A stretch of DNA of 64,000 nucleotides from Hydrotaea diabolus. Taxonomy: Eukaryota; Arthropoda; Insecta; Diptera; Muscidae. Each line of letters starts with the position of its first letter. The stretch's first letter is position 1. Shown piece after piece: positions 1-11,089 of this stretch. Both the position numbers and the translations under genes were made by a program. The notes below the pieces were generated by a model. It saw nothing but the letters and a program-made list of their open reading frames with translations, had not been told where the DNA came from and did not search any database. Where the stretch lies: contig OY740718.1 of the NCBI GenBank assembly GCA_963513945.1, forward strand, positions 182,493,162 to 182,557,161, read 5' to 3'.

Positions 1-320
1 CATAGTATAATTGTGTGTGTGATCATACTATGGTTGTAGATTTCATAACATGGTTGCATGTGAATCATACTATGGTTGTGAGGATCATACTATGGTTGTA
101 TATGAAACATACTATGGTTGTGAGGATCATACTATGGTTGTGGGGATCATAGTATGGTTATGTGTGAATCATACTATTGTTGTGAGGATCATAGTATGGT
201 TGTATTTGAATCATACTATTGTTGTGAGAATCATAATATTGTTGTACCACAACCACATACCCAACAATAGTATTATCCTTTTCGAATATTGTCACCACAA
301 CCATACTTTTTTTCTGCGTG
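1..320. repeat. P1: low-complexity foldback element, right part (cut by window edge)
   Basis: About ten imperfect units of roughly 30 bp, alternating words such as CATACTATGGTTGTG and AGGATCATA. The last third switches to the opposite orientation (CAACCATA), so the array folds back on itself. The right end reads CCATAC, a T-run, then CTGCGTG and TA, the same terminus as the complete copy P2 at 38074-38932. The left end lies outside the window. Any apparent reading frame here is repeat translation, not a gene. Confidence 0.8.
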
Positions 321-324
321 TAGA

Positions 325-510
325 GTAGTACCCTCAGAATGGACACCCGGAGGCGAAGTTGCGGCCAACATTTGAAATTATATTCAAAAAAAATGCCATT
401 AAATTTCCGTTCGAATGAAAATTAAGATTCCACACTTTGCATTTTTGTATTTTTTTTATTTTAAAAAAATTACCTGTAGATTGCTCACCCGATATTGACA
501 GGATCGCTAA
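325..510 (+). pseudogene. Rosa-type mariner 3' end fragment
   Basis: The stretch keeps the end of a DD41D transposase frame (residues RRSCGQHLK) followed by the 3' UTR words also seen in the G copies (AAGATTCCACACTT) and a degraded terminal inverted repeat ending near CTCACCCG. Everything upstream of the C-terminus is missing. It directly abuts P1, so one insertion probably interrupted or truncated the other. Closest in wording to the fragment at 56853-57170. Confidence 0.6.
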
Positions 511-1820
511 GAAAATGTAATATAATATGCAATTATCACTACGATCGAAGATAATACTTATAGAGATGATTAGCGAACAATCTATCAACTAATGTTATTT
601 TGCAAATCTTGTTATTTTTCTAATTCTTTTGTTTGGAAAATGTTTGTAACCGATGTGACCCATTGAACTCATCATTTCCATTGCAAACACTTGTAATTGG
701 GTTGTTAAATTAATCTTATGTGTACCAACGATTTGAACGAAGTTCCCTGTGTGTTTCTTAATAAAAGAAAGTACATACAGATATAAGTACGCCTTAGATG
801 TTTATTTGGGATGCTGTTAGTTTACTTCTCACAACCCCATCTCCTGGTGCTTTGCACGCGCTTCGACGATAGTTGACAACTTTTCCCGCATTTATTTTTT
901 CAATTTCTATTGATTTGCTTGCGTTTACTTAAGGTTTACGTACATTTAAAATAGAACATCTTTTGTTTAGGAAAGTGAATTGACATTTTGTAGTCAATTG
1001 AGATGCCACATGTGCACTAGTACTGAATTAAATATTTATTTAAATGATAAGTTTTTGTTGTTCTATTCATTTGATTTCTATCAGATGTTGTTCGTGCAAT
1101 TTATTTCTGATATTTTGGCGGGGTGAATACACGATTTGTCAATCGAACGTGTAGTAGCCGCATAGTAAATCACACCAGGAAGTATTGCTATTGTTTACTA
1201 TATTTTGAAAACGCTGCAAACAAAGTGAAATGAACTCAGAACAGAAGCGTGGGATTTCCTCGATGAAAGGGTAGGGTTGCCAGGTTTTAAATAAACGCAA
1301 TTAAGATAAAGGGAAATACGACCGCACTTTTCAGATCGATCAAGTATGGGACCCGCAAGTCCTAATTTAGGTATTTTTTCAAGTCCCACTACACAGAAAG
1401 AGTTTAATACGCGTTCCTGATATTGAAGTTGTCGTAAAGGGGAACCCCCGTACTCACAAAAACTTAAAAAAGATAACATTCTTAAATGTTTATGAATGTG
1501 GCCCAAAGTATTTAAGTTTAAATAAAGGGCGACTATCCTAAGGTTCACACAGAGAAAAAGGTTAGGTGGAAGTCGGTCCGAAGACTTTCAGTTCCAATAA
1601 CCAAATATTAACTATATCAATATTATATCAATATTATGGTACAGACAACATACTATTCGATCATATTAACAGATTAGTGATTGCCTGATCCGCCTGCTGT
1701 GTCAACTTAAAGTTTCAAAACGGGCGGACCTATCTTAGGTATATTTACGAAAATGTAGACCTCCTAGAAGTCATATAACATATACCTACCGATCCTGGTC
1801 ATACATTGTCACAGAAACCG
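511..1820. other. No gene recognised
   Basis: AT-rich sequence with stops in all frames. The only landmark is CACACAGAGAAAAAGG near 1546, which resembles the terminus of the P-type elements but has no partner end that I can place. Confidence 0.5.
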
Positions 1821-1822
1821 TA

Positions 1823-3097
1823 CGAGGGCGACCGAAAAACTAACTGGCCTGGCACATTTTCTTTTTTACTAGCAACCTTTTTTTTTGTTTTATAAAGCAA
1901 TCTTTTATAAGCCATCTGTCAAAATTTCCGAAATATTTAATGATTATTTTCTTTGTTACAGGTGATTGAAGTAAACAAGTTTTATAATTTTTGAAAAATG
2001 GAAAATAAAGAGTTTCGTGCCGTAATTAAACACTTTTATATGAAAGGTTATGCACCACAATTAATTGGATTCTGTTCATGGTGATAATGCACCATCATAC
2101 TCCACCGTGAAATCCTGGGTTCAACAATTTAAAAGGGGTCGTTCAAGTACGGAAGATGAACAACGCTCTAGAAGACCGAAAACTGCTACTACTATTGGAA
2201 ACATTAGAAAAATATTTAATGCAGTGACTAAAGATAGACGAATAAAGCTCAGAGAACTTGCTGATATTGTTAAAATACACGAAAAACAAGTTTGGAGTAT
2301 TTTTCATGATGAACTCCACATGGAAAAGCTATCCGCGAAAAAGGTGCCGCGTTTGTTGACTTTGCCCCCAAAAAATCGTCCGTCGACCAATTCCGAGGAG
2401 CTTTTAGCGATTTATCAGCGTAATCCAATAGAGTTCTTGCGCCGATTCATAACTGTTGATAAAACATGGATCCATCACTACATCCCAGAATGCAAAGAAC
2501 AGTCAAAACAATGGATAGAAGCTGGTAAAAGTGGTCCCAAGAAGACGAAAACTGTTAAGTCAGCAGGAAAAGTAATGGCCACAGTATTTTGGGATGCAAG
2601 GGGTATAATATTTATAGATTATCTTGAGAAAGGAAAAACTATAAATATTGAATACTATTGTGCATTATTGGATCGGTTGAGTGAAGAAATCAAGATAAAA
2701 CGACCGCATTTAAAAAAAAATTCTTTTTCATCAAGATAATGCTCCTTCACACACTGCATTTTTAACTCAACAAAAACTGGCCGAATTACGATTTGAAATT
2801 GCTCCGCATCCACCATATAGTCCAGATTTAGCTCCTTCTGATTATTTCCTGTTTCCAAACTTAAAAAAATTTCTCGGTGGCAAAAAATTTTCGTCCAATA
2901 GAGAGGTTATTGCTGAAACTGAGGCATATTTTAAAGGTCTTGAAAAATCTTATTTTTCGGATGGAATTAAAAAAATTGAAAAACGTTTGATGAAGTGTAT
3001 TGAATTGGAAGGAGATTATGTTGAAAAATAAATAATAATGATTCCAAAAAAAACGGTTCTTTTTATGTTAGGCCAGTTACTTTTGCGGACGCCCTCG
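1823..3097 (+). mobile_element. A1: mariner (DD34D), near full length, inactive
   Basis: A 1.275-kb element flanked by TA on both sides (1821-1822, 3098-3099). The terminal inverted repeats start CGAGGGCGACCG and contain AACTGGCC. It belongs to the same family as A2 (26296-27453) and A3 (52775-54022). It is the most complete A copy but its reading frame is broken twice, so it could move only if supplied with transposase in trans. Confidence 0.9.
1998..3031 (+). pseudogene. Mariner transposase, family A, frameshifted
   Basis: Start ATG at 1998 gives MENKEFRAVIKHFYMKGYAP, a mariner N-terminal helix-turn-helix. Comparison with A3 shows about 11 bp missing near 2064, which throws the frame; the main frame then runs 2065-2739. 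It holds the second helix-turn-helix region, the first catalytic aspartate (TVDKTWIHHY) and the FWDARGIIFIDYL block. An A-run near 2712 shifts the frame again, after which HQDNAPSH and YSPDLAPSDY follow. I count 34 residues between the second and third aspartates, so it is DD34D. The C-terminus ends GDYVEK and stop. Full family length would be about 345 residues. Confidence 0.85.
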
Positions 3098-3419
3098 TAT
3101 TTTAGATACAGAAAATCTATCGGCCACAGTTTAAATTCAATCCCGCTCAAATTGAGCACACTGCGTTATTTTTATTAACGGTTTGATAAAATCTTTCTTA
3201 ACTGCTATACTTAATTTTGGCATGATCAGATGTTGCCTGTAGAGCGGTAATGAACTATGATTGGGGGCTATATGAAAACGTGGACAAAATTGATGGCATT
3301 TTGTGCTCTGTTTCACATTTGATCAGGTTGGACTTTAATAAGAGTGTCCATTAGATTTTATTTAATCTCTTAAACATATTTTTAGCCAATTTTACTTGCT
3401 TAGCTCTTGGAGCCACGTA
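3098..3419. other. Spacer between two mariners
   Basis: 320 bases separating A1 and B1; nothing recognised. The two elements are in opposite orientation and share the first eight terminal bases. Confidence 0.5.
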
Positions 3420-4711
3420 CGAGGGCGGTTCGGAAAGTTCTTAGCCTATCAATGAAAGAGAATAGTTAGTTTTTCAAAAATATTTTTATTTTTTAATATA
3501 ATCTCGTGAAACTTCAATACACTTAATCCAACGCTTATCTAGCAATTCTATCCCTTGATTAAAATAGTTTTGCTCAAGGTCTTCAAAATAGTGGTTTACA
3601 ACTGTAATTGCATCTTCATTTGAGGTAAAACGCTTGCCAGCAAGAAATTTTTTTAGATTTGGTAAAAGTCACTGGGAGCTAAACAGGTAAAAGTCACTGG
3701 GAGCTAAATCAGGAGAATAAGGTGGGTGGTCAAGCAACTCGTACTTTAATTCGTTGATTTTAGCCATTGTTAAAACACTCTTGTGCGCTGGTGCGTTGTC
3801 TTGATGAAAAATTATTTTTTTGTGTTGTAAGCCAGGACGTTTTTCTCGAATTTGTACATTTAATTGATCTAAAAGGTTGCAGTAGTACTCTGAATTTATT
3901 GTTTTACCCTTTTGCAGATAGTCAATCAATAAAATACCTTTGAAGTCCCAAAAAACCGTTGCCATAACCTTACCAGCCGATTGAATTGTTTTTGCTTTCT
4001 TTGGGGCACTTCCTCCAGCTTCAGTCCATTGTTTGGATTGTTCTTTTGTCTCTGGACTATAGTGGTGGATCCATGTCTCATCAACAGTTATGAAACGACG
4101 CTTAAAATCCATTTTATTTCGCTGAAAACGATCCAAACAAGCTTGAGAAATGTTCATTCTTATGCGTTTTAGGTCGACTGTTAACAAGTGCGGCACCCAT
4201 CTTGCAGAAAGCTTTTTCATCTGTAGTTCTTCATGCAAAATTAAATTGACTCGATCATTTGAGATGCCCATGATATTAGCTATTTCACGCAGTTTTATTC
4301 GTCGATCATTTAATACCATATCATGCACTTTGGCTACAATTTCTGTTGTTGTTGCTGTTTTTGGTTCATCTTCAATGCTTGTACGACCACGTTTAAATTC
4401 AGCAACCCAATATTTTACTGTTGCATATGAAGGACCACTTTCACCTAACACATTCACCATATCATTATGAATTTCTTGTCCCGATAAATCTTTTTTATGT
4501 AAATATTTAATGACACCACGCGTTTCTAATTTTTCCATTGTAAAAAAATCGCGTCTTTTGTGAACACCTGTTTCTATATGAAGGAGTTGCCAGATCGAAA
4601 CAAAATTTAACATGTGTTCATAGCAGAGATGGAAGTTTCCAAAACACTTAACTTTTTTCTGTTTGTACCGCGCTTTTTGTGCTAGGCTAAGAAGTTTCCG
4701 AAACGCCCTCG
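3420..4711 (-). mobile_element. B1: mariner (DD34D), near full length
   Basis: A 1.292-kb element flanked by TA (3418-3419 and 4712-4713). Terminal repeats start CGAGGGCGGTTCGGAAAG at one end and read AAACGCCCTCG at the other. It is one of five B copies in the window (others at 15272, 27556, 30980 and 41251). The copies are very alike, which suggests more recent spread than the rosa fragments. Confidence 0.9.
3669..4538 (-). pseudogene. Mariner transposase, family B, C-terminally truncated
   Basis: I take the start as MEKLETRGV at 4538; an in-frame ATG upstream is not conserved, because B5 has a stop between the two. The frame keeps both helix-turn-helix halves and all three catalytic aspartates: TVDETWIHHY, HQDNAPAHK and SPDLAPSDFY, with 34 residues between the last two. 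Two lesions are visible. Fifteen bases are missing after IEDEP, removing residues RSGRP. A short tandem duplication of the stretch that reads GGTAAAAGTCACTGGGAGC (about 3660-3712) shifts the frame just after the third aspartate, so the last 55 or so residues are lost. Probably inactive. Confidence 0.85.
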
Positions 4712-4767
4712 TATTACATGCAATCTTGGTGGAATTTTACAGAATCAAGTTTTGTGGACAAAATATA

Positions 4768-5011
4768 TATGTGACGCGCAAAATTGAAAGGCACCTAAGG
4801 TTAAAAACCAGTTTTGTTCAGGAGAGCCATTTTAAAGATTAGGTTCCTTTCTATTTGCGCTTAGAATCGTCGACTTGACTGTCATAAAACGCGCATATCT
4901 CTGGGAGGGAACACTTTTGGGGCATGGAATCGGTCTCATTCGATGTTCAGAAAAAAAAATGAAAATTGATTTTTTTACCCTTAGGTCCCTTTCTCTATGC
5001 GCCGTCACATA
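4768..5011 (+). mobile_element. E1: short MITE-like element, one-unit form
   Basis: Starts TATGTGACGCGCAAAAT and ends TGCGCCGTCACATA; the two ends are inverted copies including the word GGGACCTAAGG. Between them is one internal unit containing TGGGAGGGAACACTTTTGGG. It has no coding capacity. The TA at each edge is the likely target duplication (see E7). Confidence 0.75.
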
Positions 5012-5663
5012 TAAGCTATTAAAATTGATGAAAATCGATTCAGATTTAAATGTCGATTTAATGTTCTTAGCTCTAAAAACCACATATTTATTACATCCAC
5101 CTTAATAAAATTTTGCATATTTCTTTACGATCGATCATTGACCAGCTGATATACAAATAGGCTACATCGGTTCACGTTTTGGTATAGCTACTGTTTATGG
5201 ACATAGGGAAATCAAATAAATAAATATACGGACCAGAGGAACGAAAATTCGTCCCATTGAAATTCTCACAAACTGAAATGTGACATATTTTTTAAAATCT
5301 TGGTAAATTTAGAGCCAGTTTAAACAGGTTCAGAATCCTGTTTTCAATTCAGAAGAACAGAGAGTAATTTAGTCGCCCACCCCGACTATAGCTTTTCAAC
5401 TATTTATTTTTAAATCTCTCTTTTGTTGCCATTAATTTTAAGTCAGTCAAGGAGTCTGTAACTGGGGCCAATCACTTCAATTCTGAATGGGAAAATATTT
5501 TCCATTCTTAGGCAAAAGGCTACAATGGGAATAACAATTAATACCAATTTTTTTTTATAAAAACCCAGCGGTTTTTTTAAAATACAGTTTTGGAAAAAAA
5601 AACCGAAACATCGATTTTCTAAAATTTCAGGTTGTTTGGACACACAAGTTATAATATGATATA
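5012..5663. other. No gene recognised
   Basis: AT-rich spacer; no frame or motif I can support on either strand. Confidence 0.4.
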
Positions 5664-6580
5664 TAGGGTGACCATCTGGAGGTATTTTTCCAGAACAAAA
5701 ATAAATAAAAATTCAAATCAAGTCTGGAATCTTTATTGGTAATTTAAAAGGACATTTTATGACATTTATATTTTGAAAATAATTACCTTCAAAGGTTGGC
5801 AACTGTATTATGGAAATGAGCGTTCGTGAGAAACGGGAAGATCCGCTGTTTTCGACCAAAGTTTTGTTCAGTGATAAGGACCTTTTCTGGCACAACGGCA
5901 AAGACAATAAACAAAATTGCGGCATTTGGGCTGAAGAGTAACAAGAAGAGGTTCAAGAGGTGCCATTATACCCAGAGAAAACCACGGTTTGGTGCGGTTT
6001 ATAAGCTGGTGGAATCATAGGTGCATATTTTTTCGAAAATTATGACGGCCGGAACATAACCGTGGATGGCGTTCGCTATCGCGCCATGATATCGGAATTT
6101 TTGGTATCTGCAATTGAAGCCCGTAATCTTGACGACATCTGGTTTCAACAGGACGGTGCCACTTGCCCTACAGCTGCTCAAACAATGGATCTATTGAGAG
6201 GTCATTTCGATAAGCAGTTCATTTCACGTTTTGGACAGGTGAGATGGCCGCCTAGATCGAGTGATATCACACGTTTAGATTTTTCTTTGGGCTTCCAAAG
6301 TCTATGCTGACAAACCAGCTACGATTCAGGTATTGGAAGCCAACATTATGCGTGTCTTTAAAGCCATACCGCTCGAAATGCTCGAACAAGTCATCCAAAA
6401 TTAGAACCTCAGAATGGAAACCCTGAGGCGTAGTTAAGGCCAACATTTGAAGGAAATTATATTCAAAAAATAACTCCCATAAAATGTCCTTTCAAATTAC
6501 CAATAAAGATTCCAGACTTGATTTGAATTTTTATATATTTTTTTGTTCTAAAAAATACCTCTATATTATTTGATCAATCT
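5664..6580 (+). mobile_element. G1: rosa-type (DD41D) mariner, foldback derivative
   Basis: The left approximately 150 bp is an inverted copy of the right end of the same element: both carry the rosa 3' UTR (AAGATTCCAGACTTGATTTG on the right, its complement on the left). The usual 5' end and N-terminal DNA-binding part are therefore replaced. The same junction (GTTGGCAACTGT) is found in G2 and G3. The right terminus is degraded. Confidence 0.75.
5840..6430 (+). pseudogene. Rosa-type mariner transposase, catalytic part, broken
   Basis: The catalytic core can be read in pieces: VLFSDKDLFW (first aspartate), TTVWCGL, GGIIGAYFF, then a clean stretch with WFQQDGATC (second aspartate) and DITRLDFSL (third). 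I count 41 residues between the second and third aspartates, which defines the rosa (DD41D) group. In-frame stops follow GIWAEE and the L of TTVWCGL, and the frame shifts after the third aspartate. The N-terminal helix-turn-helix is absent because of the foldback rearrangement. Confidence 0.8.
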
Positions 6581-6824
6581 ATATTATTTGATCAATCTTG
6601 GATATATGTTTCAATCTACGCTTTAGGTTTTAAAATTCTAGAGGAGTTTTATTTTATATACGAGTAACGAGCAAGGAAAGTCTGGAGCGGGACCAAAATT
6701 ACGATACTCTCGCCGGACTCTTTAAGCCAAATATCTACAATTTTACGACGATTTGTAACGGGGTTTCCAATAACGGGTTTTATCAAACATTTTAATGATC
6801 CTTCAGTGTTAAAGTGTTAGACGA

Positions 6825-7085
6825 AGTCAAAATGGTCATCATGGTAAAGTTCACTTGGGAGCAACGTTTGTAAATCATTAAAAATTACTATCAAAATTCT
6901 GAGTCGGTGGTCGCAACTTTAAGAGCGCTTACTCCAATGTTTATCATTTTCAGCGTTAAAGCTCATTTTTAGCTGAGTGGTTTTGCCAATAAACAAAATA
7001 TGCGTTATTGGACAGCATTCCGCTTCAAGAGACACAATTGCATCCGCAAAAAATTAATGTGTGGTGTGGTTTTATTTTGTCGTCG
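6825..7085 (+). pseudogene. DDxD transposase N-terminal relic (M)
   Basis: Reading FTWEQRL, stop, IIKNYYQNSESVVATLRA, typical of the first helix of DD39-41D type transposases. It jumps by deletion to KAHFWLSGFANKQNMRYW, where the first catalytic aspartate would stand (here a degraded SVKAHF). HPQKINVWCG follows in another frame. Heavily decayed; family inferred from these words only. Confidence 0.55.
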
Positions 7086-7093
7086 ATGAATCG

Positions 7094-7300
7094 TCATGTT
7101 ACCGTCAGTGGCGTTACAATCGATTTACTGAAAGCTAATTCTGGATAGAAAAACTCTCTCAACATGCTTAAGTAACGGTATCCAGTAACCGTGTGAATGT
7201 TTTCTTCGAAGAAGTAGGGCCCGACAATGCGGCGTGATGAAACTGCAAACCACACTGTCACTCTACGTACTTCAGTGCGTGATAGCGGCAAACAATCCAA
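7094..7300 (-). pseudogene. DDxD transposase fragment, opposite strand
   Basis: The minus strand reads VRRVTVWFAVSSRRIVGPYF followed by FEENIHTVTG and YRYLSMLREFFYPEL. This matches the VTVWCG..IIGPYFFE..TVTVN..RY block between the first two aspartates of DD39-41D transposases. It is a single domain fragment lying tail to tail with the plus-strand relic at 6825-7085, so two fragments of similar elements meet here. Confidence 0.6.
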
Positions 7301-7640
7301 ATTTCAGTGTCCCAGTTATACATTTTTCTTAAATCTAAAAATCAATCTGCAAAATAAAAAAAAATTAACCAGATTCACTAAATATAAAAAAGTAGTAAAA
7401 TTTTTTTTGGTTGCGGCTTTCATCAGCCACCCTGTATTTATGCAAAAATCTTTGTTCATATTGCCATCCACGTTCCAGCTCACAATTATTGCAACGTACA
7501 GGAGGAACATTTTGCGCTAATAAAACCAGCATAAAGTACAACTTCGCTATCGAAATTAACTACCTAGTCGCTATCTCTAGTTAGGGTTTCAGTACTCCAT
7601 TTCGATTTATAATATTTTCCCTGTCCAATTCCATATAAAA
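7301..7640. other. No gene recognised
   Basis: AT-rich spacer between a transposase relic and E2; opposing short frames here look like chance. Confidence 0.4.
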
Positions 7641-8080
7641 TATGTGACAGCGCATAGAAAAAGGGAACTAAGGGTAAAAAATCAATTTTAATTTTTTTTC
7701 TTTTTTTGACGTGTCGTCTGAGCATCGAATGAGACCGATCCCATGCCCCAAAAGTGTTCCCTCCCAGAGATATGCGCGTTTTATGAAAGTGAAGTCGACG
7801 ATTCTAAGCGCAACTAGAAAGGGACCTAATCTTTAAAATAGCTCTCCTGAACAAAACTTTTCATCAAGGTTTCTCTTTTTTTTGATGTGGACAACATCTG
7901 AGCATCGAATGAGACCGATCCCATGCCCCAAAAGTGTTCCCTCCCAGAGATATGCGCGTTTTAGGAAAGTGAAGTCGACGATTGTAAGCTCAAATAGAAA
8001 GGGACCTAATCTCTAAAATGGCTCTACTGATCAAAACTTGTTTTTAACCTTAGGTCCCTTTCTAGTTTGCGCGTCACATA
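7641..8080 (+). mobile_element. E2: MITE-like element, two-unit form
   Basis: Same termini as E1 (TATGTGACAGCGCATAG at the left, GCGCGTCACATA at the right). The internal unit is present twice in direct orientation, with a period of about 180 bp judged from the word GAGCATCGAATGAGACCGAT near 7728 and 7908. No frame of interest. Confidence 0.8.
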
Positions 8081-8223
8081 TATTAATTTCCAAAATTTTC
8101 CGACTTTTTTTAGTTGATCTCCTAAATTTTCTTTCACGCAGACCTTGTTCTTACAATTGTGAAAGACACAAATGTATTTAAGACCAAATCGATTTTTTTA
8201 TTTGCAGGTTGTTTTTAACGACA

Positions 8224-8755
8224 TATATAGGGTGATCCATCTAGAGGTATTTTTGCAGAGCAAAATAAAAATATAAAAATTCAAATCAAGTGTGGAATCT
8301 TTTTAGGTAATTTCAAAGGACATTCTAAGGCATTTATTTTTTGGTGAAACCAAATGTCGCCAAGATTACGGGCTTCAATTGCAGGTACCAAAAAGTCCGA
8401 TAGCGAACGTCATTCAAGCTTACATTCCGGCCATTATCATTTTTAAAAAATATGGACCGATGATTCCACCAGCCCATAAACCTCACCAAACCATGGTTTT
8501 CTTCTCAGCTCAAATGCGGCGACTTTGTTTATTGACTTTGCCGTTGAGCCAGAAATGGGACTCATCACTGAACAAAATTTTGTTCGAAAACAGCGGATTT
8601 TCTCGCGTTTCTCACCGAACGCTCATTTCCATAATACAGTTGCCAACATTTGAAGGTAATCAAATTTCAAATTACCAATAAAGATTCTACACTTGATTTG
8701 AATTTTTATATATTTTTTTGTTCTGAAAAAATACCTCTAGATGGATCACCCTATA
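8224..8755 (-). mobile_element. G2: rosa-type foldback derivative, internally deleted
   Basis: Complete inverted ends of about 150 bp begin AGGGTGATCCATCTAGAGG and are mirrored at 8600-8755. The interior is a minus-strand piece of the rosa transposase from the first aspartate region to the block before the second, with much deleted. The junction of inverted 3' UTR and coding sequence is at the same place as in G1 and G3, so all three descend from one rearranged master copy. Confidence 0.8.
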
Positions 8756-9845
8756 TATGTACGTTTCATATACAAGCTTTTCAGAATAAAACTATCCATT
8801 AATGGACTTGGGGCCAAAATGGTACAATAAACTTTACCGAAATCAAAAGATATGTTTTGTATAGGAAACTGTGAAACTGTCAATGTTGTAAAATTGCCCG
8901 CCATAAGAATAATCATTCACAATAACATTCCTCCAAGGTTCTGTTCTAAGCTAAATCGCTACTGTGACGTTAATAAATGCGCCAATGTTGACGTTAGAGG
9001 TCACTACAATAGCAGTTGCTATACCGTAAAAGTTTAATGAAATTCATACCATCCATTGAATTTCCAAAAAATTTCGTTTCTATCAATTTCCAGAAAAATT
9101 TCAAAACTTTTTAAAAAAAATAAATAATTAATTAATTACAAAGAATTGTTTACGAATCTTTAAGGCCAGTACAATCAAACTGAAAATACCAAGGTTTTCT
9201 TTATAAATCTACTCATACACACACACAAAAAATGAGAAGAAGAAGACCAAAAACAAAAAAACGAAAAACCAAAATGAAGAAGTCATTGCTATCAGCGCAC
9301 GACCATGCGCGACCACGCGTCTAGACGGCCGCCCGCTAATTTCTGGTGAATTTTGAAAATGGAATTCCGAATGAAGCGTGCGAAACGACTCGACGTAACG
9401 TACGTACGAACCTACGCAAGAAACTTCCAGTTGTTACTACGCAGCAAGTCTAGCTGATCGATAATGAATGAATGAATTTAAATGACATGGACTGGTTAAT
9501 AACGAAAAATATTGTTTTTGCTATTGTGCAGACGACTGTGACTTAAGACACGTCGCGCGTCATACATGCAAATGGTATTTGCTGCATGTCGCATTCGTGC
9601 CGGTGCTACTGTGCCTTGCGAGGCGGTCGTGTTTTATTTAGGACGGGTTAAATTTGTCACCCCCAGCAACCGAATGTTTACACAAACATAACGTGTTTTT
9701 CATATTGAACGATGCGCAGTATGAGTCATTCCATGCAAAAAACGCACAGTATTTTAATCCGATTAAAAATTGTTTTTGTTCAATTTTTTTTATTTCTGCT
9801 AAACAATATTTAAAAATAAAGAATATCAGATACATTTATTCTATA
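8756..9845. other. No gene recognised; contains a GC-richer island
   Basis: About 9290-9640 is clearly richer in GC and CpG than its surroundings (for example GACCATGCGCGACCACGCG) and has no repeat I recognise. It could be single-copy host sequence such as an upstream regulatory or untranslated region. I find no convincing frame or splice pattern. Confidence 0.35.
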
Positions 9846-10690
9846 TAGGGCTATCCATCTAGAGGTATGTTTTCAGAACAAAAAAAAATATAAAAATTCA
9901 AATCAAGCGTGGAATCTTTATTGGTAATTTAAATGGACTTTTTATGGCATTTATTTTTAGCAAATAATAACCTTCTAATGTTGGCAACTGTAAATGAGCG
10001 TTCGGTGTGAAACGGAAAGACCTGCTGTTTTCGACCAAAGTTTTGTTCAGTGATGAGGCCCATTTCTGGCACAACGGCAAAGTCAATAAACAAAATTGCC
10101 CAATTTGGGATGAAGAGTAACAAGAAGGGGTTCAAGAGGTGCCATTATACCCAGAGAAAACCACGGTTTGGTGCGGTTTATAAGCTGGTGGAATTATCGG
10201 TGCATATGTTTTCAAAAATGATGATGGCCGGAACGTAACCGTGAATGGTGCTCGCTATCGCGCCATGGTATCGATCTTTTTGCTACATGAAATTGAAGCC
10301 CGTAATCTTGACGACACTTGGTTTCAACAGGACGGTGCCACTTGAAATACAGCTGCTCAAACGATTTTTTGGGGTTACATAAAGTCCAACGTCTATGCTG
10401 ATAAACCAGCTACGATTCAGGTTTTGGAAGCCAACGTTACGCGTGTCATTAAAGCCATACCGATCGAAATGCTCGAACGAGTCATCCAAAACTGGACCCT
10501 CAGAATGGAAACTCTGAGGCGTACTTGTGGCCAACATTTGAATGGAATTATATTCAAAAATAAATGCCATAAAATATCCTTTCAAATTACCAATAAAGAT
10601 TCCACACTTGATTTGAATTTTTATATTTTTTGTTTTTGTGAAAAAATACCTCTAGATGGATCACTCTAGATGGATACCTCTAGATGGATC
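9846..10690 (+). mobile_element. G3: rosa-type foldback derivative with transposase remnant
   Basis: The left end is again an inverted copy of the 3' UTR. The coding remnant reads VLFSDEAHFWHNGK (first aspartate), TTVWCGL, stop, AGGIIGAYVF, DDTWFQQDGAT (second aspartate), then a deletion that removes the third-aspartate region. It ends with PAIQVLE-like and PIEMLERVIQNWTLRMETLR C-terminal words. The right terminus shows the word CTAGATGGAT repeated three times between 10646 and 10690, a small local duplication of the terminal repeat. Confidence 0.8.
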
Positions 10691-11089
10691 AGAAAAATAT
10701 ATCACCAAAATCAATAAGTATCAGCATAGCAATTACAAAAGTCTTTTTAATATTATTATAATTGAAAAGTTATTCGACAACTCATACAGACATATAAATT
10801 TGTTGATGTTAAAATTGTATCACATCGGAGAAAATAAAAAAAGATATTCCATTTCAAGGACTAAAATAACTCGCAAGAGATGTATTCGATATTTCCACTC
10901 GTATCTTTTCTCAGAGTCGTTGTTAATTTACATAAAATTATTTCAAAACAATTTTGAAATTAATCTACTAATGTAGTAAAAGTGAGATGGACACATCTTA
11001 ATAAATAATGGAGTTTCGGTATAAGCGGAAAGAGTTGTTACTATTGGTGTTATACTAGGGTTTCGATTTATATTTCGGGTATACCAATA
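10691..11089. other. No gene recognised
   Basis: AT-rich; the open frame running through it from G3 has no recognisable content. Confidence 0.4.

Noticed and set aside
1..320. A CRISPR array (regular short repeats)
   Set aside because: The units are contiguous, imperfect and without unique spacers, and the sequence is from an animal genome.
50..346. Open frames on both strands in the first 350 bases with HTIVVRIIVWL-like repeats
   Set aside because: Translation of the 30-bp low-complexity units of P1; no start context or non-repeat content.
3981..4470. Plus-strand open frames opposite the mariner B transposase (also at 28030-28603, 31305-32013 and antisense at 15339-15560 and 41496-41816)
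   Set aside because: They are antisense shadows of the conserved transposase reading frame and recur only because the B copies are alike.
4768..5011. E elements as SINEs
   Set aside because: No A or B box, no A-tail, inverted ends and a TA border instead.
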